Source: Insulibacter thermoxylanivorax (GTDB lineage Bacteria > Bacillota > Bacilli > Paenibacillales > DA-C8). From it: a DNA stretch of 64,000 bases. Shown here piece after piece: positions 45,267-53,604 of the stretch (position 1 is its first letter; each line of letters begins with the position of its first letter). The position numbers and the translations under genes are program-made. The notes under the pieces were generated by a model, which was given only the letters and a program-made list of their open reading frames with translations, ran no database searches and was not told where the DNA came from. The stretch lies in the NCBI RefSeq assembly GCF_015472005.1, contig NZ_BMAQ01000033.1:44511-108510 (forward strand), in the 5' to 3' direction.

Positions 45267-46595
45267 TTACATCTTATAGCTTTCTTCCAGTCCGCTGCTT
45301 AGATAGCGGTCGATGAGCACAGCCGCTTCTGCCCGGGACATAAGTTTATGCGGGGCAAAGGATGTCTCGGATACCCCGTTGATGATCTTCAGATCATACA
45401 GACGATATACGGCGTTGGTAAACCATTCTGCCACAGGCACATCGACAAAGGGAATATGGGACTGAAAATAACGCATAAAGGCCTCTGCCGGCGTTGCCGC
45501 CTGAACATCTTGCTGCTCCTCCTCGCCGTGCAGCAACCGGTCGATGATCACGATCACCTCGGCCCGGGTGATCTCGCCGTCCGGACGGATCGTGCCGTCC
45601 ACGAATCCTTCGAGAATCCCGGCTTCGATTGCCTTCACCAGATTGGCATAAGCCCAGTGGCTCTCGTCCAGATCATGAAAGACGGGGATCTCCGGTTCAG
45701 TACCCGACGCCTCGCCGTATACCGCCTCGGTTAAGGTCTCGACATTCCATACCAGATCAATCGGTGTTGCCGGCATGTCGCTTTCGGGCTCGTCCAAGAG
45801 TCCGCTGCGATCCAGCATGGCGACAAATTCCGCGCGGGTTAAGGAGCGGTCCGGGTAATAATAACGGCCGTCTCCTTCGACGATTCCCTGCTTGAAGAGA
45901 TGAAGTATGGATTTGCTGGCCCAGTGGCCGGCTATGTCTCTGAATCGCGGCGGCAAATACCGCTCGATTCCATTGGCTATGCCGACAGCCATCTTCTCGC
46001 GGAATTCCTGCGTCTTAAGCAGCTGCTCATCCTCGGGATTGGACAAGAAGGCGGTCTCAATCAATGCGCTTGGCATCGAACCCATCCTCACCATGTACAC
46101 CGAGCTCGCAAGCAATCCGCGGTTCACCGTGCCGGCCGCTTCTACCGCGGCTTCAAGCAGGGCTTCTGCTAACTTGCGGCTTTCCGGCGATAAGCGAATC
46201 ATCGCTTCGCTCGCGGGATAACGCTGCTGCGGATAGCGGTTGTCATAGTATAGGACGAGTGTACCCTTCACATCCGGGCGATGGAAAGAATTCGCATGGA
46301 TCGAGACAAGGATATCCGGTTTCACTTGTTCGGCGATCATGATGCGTTCTTGAAGGCTTAGGTATGTGTCGGTTGTGCGGGTCATGATCACGTCATATCC
46401 ACGTCTCTCAAGCTCATCTCTTACTTTCAATGCGATATCCAGATTGACTTCTTTCTCATAGAGTCCCGTCACCCCGATGGCACCCGGATCCGATCCGCCG
46501 TGTCCCGGATCGAGCAAGACGGTCGCCGCTCCTGCCGTCAGCGGGGATACCAACAGCATGACAGCTGTTAAGACGACGATGATCGTTCTCTTCAT
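45267..46595 (-). CDS. N-acetylmuramoyl-L-alanine amidase with three SLH domains
   Basis: A secreted cell-wall hydrolase of about 442 aa. It has a signal peptide (MKRTIIVVLTAVMLLVSPLTAGA), an Amidase_3 zinc domain (about 26-215) with the ligands and catalytic residues in LLDPGHGGSDPGAIG, EKEVNLDIA, VSIHANSFH and LIETAFLSNPEDEQLL, and three S-layer homology domains (FRDIAGHWASKSILHLFKQG, FHDLDESHWAYANLVKAIEAG, FVDVPVAEWFTNAVYRLYDL), which bind pyruvylated secondary wall polymer. It cuts the bond between MurNAc and L-Ala. ATG 46595 directly follows a GTG, with GGAGG upstream. It runs against the surrounding plus-strand block. Confidence 0.93.
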   Translation of the reverse strand: MKRTIIVVLTAVMLLVSPLTAGAATVLLDPGHGGSDPGAIGVTGLYEKEVNLDIALKVRDELERRGYDVIMTRTTDTYLSLQERIMIAEQVKPDILVSIHANSFHRPDVKGTLVLYYDNRYPQQRYPASEAMIRLSPESRKLAEALLEAAVEAAGTVNRGLLASSVYMVRMGSMPSALIETAFLSNPEDEQLLKTQEFREKMAVGIANGIERYLPPRFRDIAGHWASKSILHLFKQGIVEGDGRYYYPDRSLTRAEFVAMLDRSGLLDEPESDMPATPIDLVWNVETLTEAVYGEASGTEPEIPVFHDLDESHWAYANLVKAIEAGILEGFVDGTIRPDGEITRAEVIVIIDRLLHGEEEQQDVQAATPAEAFMRYFQSHIPFVDVPVAEWFTNAVYRLYDLKIINGVSETSFAPHKLMSRAEAAVLIDRYLSSGLEESYKM

Positions 46596-46825
46596 CACCT
46601 ATCTCCATCCTCCCTCAATATCCTATTGTAAAGTAAGCAAGAAATGAAAGTATGCAGGAAATAGAAGGAAATGCTCATTGTAAGCTGATAGTTTTAAACG
46701 TATAATATGGCTAACGGCGACAAAATTCGCGGCACTTGAAAGAACCGCATGACAAGCTGTGCATACCTAACCCCTAATGAGATACTCAATCCAGCACGTA
46801 AAGTTTCAGGAGGCAGACTACAGAG

Positions 46826-47416
46826 ATGAACTATAGCATCGTCCTCGCTTCGTCTTCACCGCGCAGATTGGAACTCATTCGCACCCTTGGCATCGAACCG
46901 CTCATCATCCCGAGTGATGTCGATGAATCAGTGGATCCCATGCTCACACCCTCGCAGGTCGTCGAGGAATTAGCATCGCGCAAGGCTTGTTCTGTCGCTT
47001 CTGCATTGCCCTCCAACGGTGGGAAGATGATTGTCATAGGTTCCGATACGATCGTCGTACAGGACGGAGAGATCCTTGGGAAACCGCGGGATGAAGAAGA
47101 TGCCCGCCGCATGCTGCGAAGGCTTGCCGGCCGCTCGCATCATGTTTACAGCGGGATCGCTTGCATCGACGCGGTCGCCGGCCGTGAGCTCCGCGGCCAC
47201 AGGAGAACGGTTGTCCATATGAAGGCGTTGAACGATCGCCAGATCGAGCGATATATCGCGACGGGAGAACCGATGGACAAGGCGGGTTCCTATGCGATTC
47301 AGGGCATAGGTGCGACGCTGATCTCGGGGATTGAAGGCGATTATTTTAATGTGGTGGGGTTATCGGTGTCTCTCTTAAGCGAATTGTTGCTGGAATTTGG
47401 CATCGAGATTTTGTAA
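46826..47416 (+). CDS. maf: Maf family nucleotide pyrophosphatase
   Basis: Maf proteins hydrolyse dTTP/UTP or modified nucleotides and, in B. subtilis, affect septum formation. The 196-aa product has the N-terminal SSSPRRLELIRTLG (substrate loop), VIGSDTIVVQDGEILGKPRDEEDA, RLAGRSHHVYSGIA, RYIATGEPMDKAGSYAIQG and the final GDYFNVVGLSVSLLSELL. Those are the hallmarks of the dTTP/UTP-type subfamily. ATG 46826 follows AGGAGG. It heads the maf-radC-mreBCD-minCD group known from B. subtilis. Confidence 0.96.
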   Translation: MNYSIVLASSSPRRLELIRTLGIEPLIIPSDVDESVDPMLTPSQVVEELASRKACSVASALPSNGGKMIVIGSDTIVVQDGEILGKPRDEEDARRMLRRLAGRSHHVYSGIACIDAVAGRELRGHRRTVVHMKALNDRQIERYIATGEPMDKAGSYAIQGIGATLISGIEGDYFNVVGLSVSLLSELLLEFGIEIL

Positions 47417-47462
47417 ACCATGTTGCGTCTGTCCACGTCTATACGTTAGGAGGGAATTAGCG

Positions 47463-48161
47463 ATTCAGGGACATGTCCAAGCCCATCTGACCCTGCGCGA
47501 TCTCCCGCAAACCGACCGGCCCCGGGAACGGATGCTCCGGGAGGGAGTGCAGGCGCTCAGCGATGCGGAGCTCCTGGCTGTGCTGCTTCGCACGGGCACG
47601 TACAAGGAATCCGCAGTGACGTTAGCGCAGCGCATCTTGAAACAAGCGGGAGGATTGAAGCATATTCCGGAGATGAGCGTGGTAGAGATGACGAAGATCA
47701 AGGGCATCGGCGAGGCCAAGGCGCTGCAGATCCACGCGGGCATCGAACTGGGCAGAAGGCTGTCGCAGCTGACCTACGGTGAACGGCCCGTCATTCGGTC
47801 ACCCCGTGATGCCGCTGCGCTTCTTATGGAAGAACTTCGATATTTTCAGAAGGAACATTTTGTCGTATTATTTTTGAATACCAAAAATCATGTCATCGCC
47901 AAGGAAACGCTCTCCATGGGCAGTTTGAATGCCGCGATCGTGCATCCGCGCGAAGTGTACCGCTCAGCGGTCAAGCGCGGCGCGGCATCGATCATCTGCG
48001 CGCATAATCACCCCAGCGGTGATCCTACGCCGAGCCGTGAAGATCTTGCCTTGACGCATCGATTGACTGAGGCGGGGAATATTATCGGTATCGATCTGCT
48101 GGATCATCTGATCATAGGGGATGGTGTGTTCGTCAGTTTGAAGGAGCAAGGCTATATGTAA
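47463..48161 (+). CDS. radC: RadC family protein (JAB/MPN domain), probable ATT start
   Basis: RadC proteins have a helix-hairpin-helix region (MTKIKGIGEAKALQIHAGIELG) and a JAMM/MPN domain with AHNHPSGDPTPSREDL; the radiation-repair name is historic and the function is unclear. Homology starts at LTLRDLPQTDRPRERMLREG. AGGAGGG (47448-47454) is followed after 8 bases by ATT 47463, in frame, ten codons before the homology. No ATG, GTG or TTG lies at a usable distance in frame: the first is the ATG inside RPRERM, and a TTG at 47397 is inside maf. An ATT start is therefore the best reading. Confidence 0.93.
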   Translation: MQGHVQAHLTLRDLPQTDRPRERMLREGVQALSDAELLAVLLRTGTYKESAVTLAQRILKQAGGLKHIPEMSVVEMTKIKGIGEAKALQIHAGIELGRRLSQLTYGERPVIRSPRDAAALLMEELRYFQKEHFVVLFLNTKNHVIAKETLSMGSLNAAIVHPREVYRSAVKRGAASIICAHNHPSGDPTPSREDLALTHRLTEAGNIIGIDLLDHLIIGDGVFVSLKEQGYM

Positions 48162-48229
48162 TATAATAAATAGGATTTCCTGCAACATTAGTGATTCTAC
48201 TCGCAATCTGGAAGGGAGACTTACATAAC

Positions 48230-49258
48230 ATGCGCGGCTTTACGAAAGATTTGGGTATAGATCTAGGTACAGCAAACACTTTGGTATACGTCAAGGGTAA
48301 GGGGGTCGTGCTGCGGGAACCTTCCGTGGTCGCGATCCGTACAGATACGAAGCAGATCGAAGCAGTAGGCGAGTCTGCGAAGAAGATGATCGGCCGGACG
48401 CCGGGTTCCATCCGTGCGATTCGTCCGATGAAGGACGGGGTGATAGCGGATTTCGAGACGACGGCCACGATGATCAAGTATTTCATCCAGCAGGCGCTGA
48501 AGAAGCAGCGGCTCTTCGGCAGAAGGCCGAATGTGATGGTCTGCGTGCCCTCAGGCATCACGTCTGTCGAACAGCGCGCTGTGGAGGATGCAACGCGGCA
48601 AGCCGGTGCCAAGGATGCCTTTACGATCGAGGAGCCCTTCGCGGCAGCTATCGGTGCGGATCTTCCCGTCTGGGAGCCGACCGGCAGCATGGTCGTCGAT
48701 ATCGGCGGCGGCACCACGGAAGTCGCTGTTATCTCGCTGGGCGGCATCGTTACTTCTCGGTCGGTGCGGGTTGCCGGCGATGAGATGGATGAATCGATCA
48801 TCCAATATGTGAAGCGCACTTATAATATGATGATCGGAGAACGTACGGCTGAACAACTGAAATTGGAGATCGGCTCGGCGTTTCCGCTGGAAGATCCTGA
48901 GACTTTGGAGATCCGCGGACGCGATCTGCTTACCGGGCTGCCGAAGACGATTACCATCACATCCGATGAGGTGGCGGAAGCCTTAGCCGATCCGGTGAAC
49001 AGCATCGTTGATACGGTGAAGATCACTTTGGAGCGCTGCCCTCCTGAATTGGCTGCGGATATCATGGATCGCGGCATCGTCTTGACCGGCGGCGGTGCAC
49101 TCCTCAGAAATTTGGATAAGCTGCTGGCAAGAGAGACAGGCATGCCGGTCATCGTCGCTGAGAATCCGCTTGATTGCGTGGCGATCGGCACAGGACGAGC
49201 CTTGGACAATCTGCATCTCTTTACAAGCCGCTCCGGCCCGGCCAAGAGGGCTAGATAA
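48230..49258 (+). CDS. mreB: Rod shape-determining protein MreB
   Basis: MreB is the bacterial actin that directs lateral wall synthesis. The 342-aa product has phosphate-1 [19 protein letters not shown], phosphate-2 [18 protein letters not shown], the adenosine motif [18 protein letters not shown], and the amphipathic N-terminus MRGFTKDL that touches the membrane. ATG 48230 follows GGAAGGGAG at 11 bases; the frame is open to 48191 without a better site. mreC and mreD follow at once. Confidence 0.97.
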   Translation: MRGFTKDLGIDLGTANTLVYVKGKGVVLREPSVVAIRTDTKQIEAVGESAKKMIGRTPGSIRAIRPMKDGVIADFETTATMIKYFIQQALKKQRLFGRRPNVMVCVPSGITSVEQRAVEDATRQAGAKDAFTIEEPFAAAIGADLPVWEPTGSMVVDIGGGTTEVAVISLGGIVTSRSVRVAGDEMDESIIQYVKRTYNMMIGERTAEQLKLEIGSAFPLEDPETLEIRGRDLLTGLPKTITITSDEVAEALADPVNSIVDTVKITLERCPPELAADIMDRGIVLTGGGALLRNLDKLLARETGMPVIVAENPLDCVAIGTGRALDNLHLFTSRSGPAKRAR

Positions 49259-49326
49259 GACGTGCAGTCCACCGGCTGGCAAGGGTCGTGCCCGTTTAAG
49301 GGGAATAATGGGTTCGGTGGTGCATC

Positions 49327-50199
49327 ATGATCAAATTGTTCGGCAATAAACGTTTGATAATGTCGTTGATCAGTCTGATCATCGTCATCGCGCTGATGGG
49401 CGTTACATTGGGCAATAGAGGAGCAGTTACCTGGCCGGAGAAGATGCTGCAAGATACCGTCGCATGGTTGCAAGGACTGATCTATAAGCCCGCTGGATAT
49501 ATAGCGGGTTTTTTTGAGGATATCAGCACCTTGGGACAGCTGCGCAGGGAGAATGAGGTGCTGAAGCGCACGCTTTCCCACTATGCGAGGGATACCGCGC
49601 GCCTTAATGTCCTCAAAGCAGAGAATGAACGACTCAAGGATCTCTTAAACTTTACAGAAAGACAGAAGTCCGATGAACTCATCTACCGCGTAGCCAGGGT
49701 AGTGGCCATTAACCATGACGGTTATAACAATGTGTTCAAGATCGATCTCGGCGCCAACGACGGCATCCGGGAATCCATGGCCGTCGTCACGCCGGAAGGT
49801 CTGATCGGCCGGGTCATCCGCGTTGCGGAATTCTCCTCGAACGTGCTCATGTTGACGGATATCAATGATCAAAGTATGAACTCCCGCGGCATCTCCGTCA
49901 CTTCGATGGAGCATCCGGATTCCTTCGGCGTGATCGAATCCTATGACCACGAGACCGGTTATCTGATCATGAGCAAGATCAAACAAGAGGACCCGCTGAG
50001 AGTTGGAGACACGGTCATCACTTCAGGACTGGGAGGCACTTATCCGCCGGGATTAATCGTCGGAACGGTTGTATCGCGCAGGGAAGGAACCTTCGGTATC
50101 ACCCATGTGGCGGAGATCAAACCAGCAGCGAATATGGACATGACAGGACTGCGTGAAGTACTTGTCGTCGAGCGGGCAGGTGAAGGGGCGAACCCATGA
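49327..50199 (+). CDS. mreC: Rod shape-determining protein MreC
   Basis: MreC is a bitopic protein that links MreB to the extracellular wall synthesis enzymes. The 290-aa product has one N-terminal membrane helix (about 8-27, LIMSLISLIIVIALMGVTLG), a coiled coil (about 60-105, LGQLRRENEVLKRTLSHYAR) and two outer beta-domains (VARVVAINHDGYNNVFKIDLG, GLIGRVIRVAEFSSNVLMLTD; cited as parts). ATG 49327 has GGGTTCGGTGG upstream, a fair site. Its stop overlaps mreD by 4 bases. Confidence 0.96.
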   Translation: MIKLFGNKRLIMSLISLIIVIALMGVTLGNRGAVTWPEKMLQDTVAWLQGLIYKPAGYIAGFFEDISTLGQLRRENEVLKRTLSHYARDTARLNVLKAENERLKDLLNFTERQKSDELIYRVARVVAINHDGYNNVFKIDLGANDGIRESMAVVTPEGLIGRVIRVAEFSSNVLMLTDINDQSMNSRGISVTSMEHPDSFGVIESYDHETGYLIMSKIKQEDPLRVGDTVITSGLGGTYPPGLIVGTVVSRREGTFGITHVAEIKPAANMDMTGLREVLVVERAGEGANP

Positions 50200-50756
50200 T
50201 CTGGTATAAGCATGTGCTCTGGTTCGTCGTCTTCTTTCTGTTCCTGCTCGAAAGCTCGCTCATTCCCTGGTTAGTGCCCAGTGCAGCTGTGGAACTGAAT
50301 CTTACCTTTGCTGCACAGTTTGCCTTTGTCCTGATCCTGTATATCGCAATCTACCTGAATCGGCATATGGCCTTGGCGATGGCCCTTGTCTTTGGCTTCA
50401 TGCATGATCTCATCTTCTACGGCCATGTGCTCGGCGCTTATACTTTCGGGATGAGCCTCGTCACCTATGTGATCTCGATGTTGCTGCGGGACTCCCATGT
50501 CTCGTGGTATGTCGGGATCGGATCGATCGGACTTGGTCTTCTGTCTTTTGATTTTCTGGTATACGGTCTGTATCGGCTTTTTCAGATCACTTCCGTTACC
50601 CCTTGGTGGCATTTTGTTCATGCGGCTCTTCCATCCCTGCTGCTTAATCTGTGCTTCACTTCTGCGTTATATTATCCTGTTATTCGCATCTTTGCGCGGA
50701 TCGAAAGATATGTCGCGCCAGATGAATCGGATGCTTATCCAACCGGCAATCCATGA
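50196..50756 (+). CDS. mreD: Rod shape-determining protein MreD
   Basis: A 186-aa integral membrane protein with about five spans (WYKHVLWFVVFFLFLLES, FAAQFAFVLILYIAIYL, LALVFGFMHDLIFYGHVLGA, YTFGMSLVTYVISMLL, HAALPSLLLNLCFTSALY), the usual MreD pattern. It belongs to the elongasome with MreC and RodA. The start ATG overlaps the mreC stop (ATGA), and AGGTGAAGGGG precedes it. Confidence 0.94.
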   Translation: MIWYKHVLWFVVFFLFLLESSLIPWLVPSAAVELNLTFAAQFAFVLILYIAIYLNRHMALAMALVFGFMHDLIFYGHVLGAYTFGMSLVTYVISMLLRDSHVSWYVGIGSIGLGLLSFDFLVYGLYRLFQITSVTPWWHFVHAALPSLLLNLCFTSALYYPVIRIFARIERYVAPDESDAYPTGNP

Positions 50757-50816
50757 TGCCAGCAGGAAACAGCAATACGACTGTGGAATTGTATGGGGTG
50801 GAGGTATCATAGGATC

Positions 50817-51470
50817 ATGACTGGCAAACAACAGCACGTAACGATAAAAGGAAGGAAAGATGGCCTCGTATTCGTACTAGACGACAGATGCCCCTTCTCC
50901 GAACTGCTCAGCGAGTTGGAATACAAACTGGAGAATTCGCACAGCAAGCTGCTGAGCGGTCCGCTCGTACATGTCCACGTCAGATTAGGACAGCGTCAGA
51001 TCACCGAAGCCGAGAAGGATACCCTGCACAATCTCATCAACCGGCGCAACCTCGTCGTGCAGTCCATCGAGAGCGATGTGCCGCAGGAATCGGCGCACCG
51101 CCATAAGGTGCTGACCGGGATCGTTCGCTCCGGACAGGTGTTAAGACATGAAGGCAATCTGATCTTCATCGGAGACGTCAACCCGGGCGGATCGATCATC
51201 GCCACGGGCGACATCTTCATCCTGGGTTCGCTGCGCGGGATGGCCCATGCCGGAGAAGGCAATAATCCCGCTGCGGTCATCGCGGCATCGCATTTTAAGC
51301 CCACGCAGCTCAGAATCGCCGATGCGATCAGCCGGCCGCCGGATGAGTGGGGAATCGATGATACGATGATGATGTTCGCATATATGAAAGATGAACGGAT
51401 GGAGATTGAGAAGATCACCCATCTGTACCGGTTTAGGCCGGATGCAGTCGAAATATACAAGGGAGAGTGA
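50817..51470 (+). CDS. minC: Septum site-determining protein MinC
   Basis: MinC blocks FtsZ ring assembly away from midcell. The 217-aa product has the N-terminal domain (VTIKGRKDGLVFVLDD, CPFSELLSELEYKL) and the C-terminal beta-helix (GQVLRHEGNLIFIGDVNPG, GSIIATGDIFILGSLRGMAH; cited as parts), which binds MinD. ATG 50817 follows GGAGG at 12 bases; the frame is open to 50793. minD follows with an overlap of frames. Confidence 0.95.
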   Translation: MTGKQQHVTIKGRKDGLVFVLDDRCPFSELLSELEYKLENSHSKLLSGPLVHVHVRLGQRQITEAEKDTLHNLINRRNLVVQSIESDVPQESAHRHKVLTGIVRSGQVLRHEGNLIFIGDVNPGGSIIATGDIFILGSLRGMAHAGEGNNPAAVIAASHFKPTQLRIADAISRPPDEWGIDDTMMMFAYMKDERMEIEKITHLYRFRPDAVEIYKGE

Positions 51471-51475
51471 GACCT

Positions 51476-52270
51476 TTGGGAGAAGCGATCGTTGTTACAT
51501 CGGGCAAAGGCGGAGTAGGCAAGACGACTTCATCAGCGAATATAGCGACTGCACTAGCGATGCTGGGGAAGAAAGTCTGCATGGTCGACACCGATATCGG
51601 GCTTCGCAACCTCGATGTTGTGATGGGTTTAGAGAACCGGATCATCTTCGACTTGGTCGATGTCGCTGAAGGTCGCTGCCGTCTGCAGCAAGCGCTGGTG
51701 AAGGATAAGCGGTTCGATGAATTGTACCTCCTGCCGGCGGCGCAGACGAAGGACAAACTAGTGGTCGAGCCGGAAGACGTCAAGAAGATGATCCTGGATC
51801 TCAAGAAGGAATTTGACTACGTGGTGATCGACTGCCCAGCGGGCATCGAGCAGGGTTTTAAAAATGCCGTAGCCGGCGCCGATCAAGCGATCGTCGTCAC
51901 AACACCGGAGAATGCCGCGGTGCGCGATGCCGACCGGATCATCGGTCTTCTGGACAAGGAAGGCATCAAGAGCCCTAAGCTGGTGATCAACCGAGCGCGC
52001 GTGAATATGATGAAGAAGGGCGATATGCTCGATATCGATGAGATCTGCGCGGTGCTCGCCATCGATCTCCTCGGCATCGTTCCCGATGACGAGATGGTGA
52101 TCAAATCGGCGAATGCCGGCGAGCCGACGGTGATGGACCCTCATTCCAAAGCATCCATCGCCTATCGTAATATCGCACGCCGCATCTTGGGCGATTCTGT
52201 ACCGCTTATGGCGCTGGAAGAGAAGAGCGGGATCTTCAGTAAAGTCAAAAAGTTCTTCGGGATGGGATGA
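51476..52270 (+). CDS. minD: Septum site-determining ATPase MinD
   Basis: MinD is a ParA-type ATPase that binds the membrane and recruits MinC. The 264-aa product starts at TTG 51476 (MGEAIVVTSGKGGVGKTTSS, the family start), with GGGAGAG about 10 bases before; GTG 51467 would add three residues. It has the deviant Walker A KGGVGKTT, Walker B YVVIDCPAG and a C-terminal amphipathic membrane helix (GIFSKVKKFFGM). The 3' end overlaps rodA by 4 bases (ATGA). Confidence 0.97.
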   Translation: MGEAIVVTSGKGGVGKTTSSANIATALAMLGKKVCMVDTDIGLRNLDVVMGLENRIIFDLVDVAEGRCRLQQALVKDKRFDELYLLPAAQTKDKLVVEPEDVKKMILDLKKEFDYVVIDCPAGIEQGFKNAVAGADQAIVVTTPENAAVRDADRIIGLLDKEGIKSPKLVINRARVNMMKKGDMLDIDEICAVLAIDLLGIVPDDEMVIKSANAGEPTVMDPHSKASIAYRNIARRILGDSVPLMALEEKSGIFSKVKKFFGMG

Positions 52271-53439
52271 GATTCTTGTTAGCCAAACTCAAACGCTTGG
52301 ATTGGATCTTGCTGTTCATCCTTCTGCTGTTCATGGGATTCAGCACGATGATGATCTACAGCGCCACCATAGACAATCAGCAATTCGGTCCGCAGCGCCT
52401 GTACTATGACAATATCCGCAACTATGTGGTCGGCTTCATCGTGATGTTCATGGCCGCGATGTTCGATTACCGCTGGCTGCAGAAAATCGTATATGCGCTT
52501 TACGGACTTGGCATCATCCTCTTGGTTGGAATCTTCTTCTTCGGCTCTGAGATCAACAACGCTCAAGGCTGGTATAAGCTGCCGGCAGGGCTCAGCTTCC
52601 AGCCTGCAGAGCTGATGAAGCTGCTCTTGATCATCATGATCGCGCATATGCTGGCGAAGAGCAAAGGGGAGACGCTCAGCACGCTCCGCGAAGTCGTGCC
52701 GATTGCGATCATCGTCTTGATTCCCTTCGTACTGGTCTTAATCCAGCCTGATTTAGGGAACGCGATCATCTATCTCGTGATCATGCTCGGCATGCTCTGG
52801 ATCGGCAATATCAAGTATTCCCATGTGGCGATTGGTCTCGTGATCTTCATCGTCGCGCTGATCGCATCTTACAATCTCTATCAGGCCTATCACGCCGAGA
52901 TTACGGAATTCTTCAAAGCACAGGGCAAAGGACACTGGGTGAAGCGGATTGACACGTTCTTGGATCCGGAGCAGGCAGATCCCAACGCTTCCTATCAGCT
53001 GCGCAAGTCGATGACAGCGATCGGTTCCGGACGCTTCACCGGAGACGGATTCCTGCAAGGCAATTCCGTCCACAACAACTACATCCCCTATGCTTACTCT
53101 GATGCGATTTTCGTCGTGATCGCCGAGGAGTTTGGTTTCTTGGGATCGTCGATTCTCCTGCTCATTTATTTCTTAATGTTGTACCGGATGATCATCGCTT
53201 CGATACACAGTTCCACCTTCTTTGGCTCTTATATGATCATCGGCATCGTATCGTATTTTGTCTTTCAGATTTTCGAGAATATCGGCATGCTGCTGGGCAT
53301 CATGCCGATTACGGGCATCACGCTGCCCTTCATCAGTTACGGAGGCACCTCACTGATCATGAATATGCTCTCGATCGGCATTGTGATGAGCATTCAGATT
53401 CATCGCGATAAGGATCAAGATTTATTTGACACGGCTTAA
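52267..53439 (+). CDS. rodA: SEDS family peptidoglycan glycosyltransferase (RodA-type)
   Basis: SEDS proteins polymerise lipid II. The 390-aa product has about ten membrane helices and the family segments GWYKLPAGLSFQPAELMKLLLI, PFVLVLIQPDLGNAIIYLVI, RKSMTAIGSGRFTGDGFLQGN (cited as parts), and ITLPFISYGGTSLIMNMLSIG near the end. The conserved Asp in QPDLG is present. The start overlaps minD (ATGA). Coupling to mreBCD-minCD favours a RodA role over FtsW or SpoVE, but sequence alone does not separate them strictly. A strong terminator follows. Confidence 0.9.
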   Translation: MRFLLAKLKRLDWILLFILLLFMGFSTMMIYSATIDNQQFGPQRLYYDNIRNYVVGFIVMFMAAMFDYRWLQKIVYALYGLGIILLVGIFFFGSEINNAQGWYKLPAGLSFQPAELMKLLLIIMIAHMLAKSKGETLSTLREVVPIAIIVLIPFVLVLIQPDLGNAIIYLVIMLGMLWIGNIKYSHVAIGLVIFIVALIASYNLYQAYHAEITEFFKAQGKGHWVKRIDTFLDPEQADPNASYQLRKSMTAIGSGRFTGDGFLQGNSVHNNYIPYAYSDAIFVVIAEEFGFLGSSILLLIYFLMLYRMIIASIHSSTFFGSYMIIGIVSYFVFQIFENIGMLLGIMPITGITLPFISYGGTSLIMNMLSIGIVMSIQIHRDKDQDLFDTA

Positions 53440-53441
53440 AA

Positions 53442-53489
53442 CCTCCTGCTGCAGTCCCGTTTTTGGGACGGTCAGCAGGAGGATTTTCT
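53442..53489 (+). terminator. Terminator of the maf-rodA block
   Basis: CCTCCTGCTG (53442-53451) pairs with CAGCAGGAGG (53473-53482), with inner CCCGTTTTTGGG, followed by ATTTTCTTAG. Confidence 0.9.
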
Positions 53490-53604
53490 TAGTCTTTAGA
53501 CAATTATTTTTATATTTCTAGTGTTTTTAGGAAGGTATTTATCGATTTATGTCTAATAAGTAGTTGGAAGCGCTTATATATGATGGTGAGGTGTGTCAGT
53601 GAAC

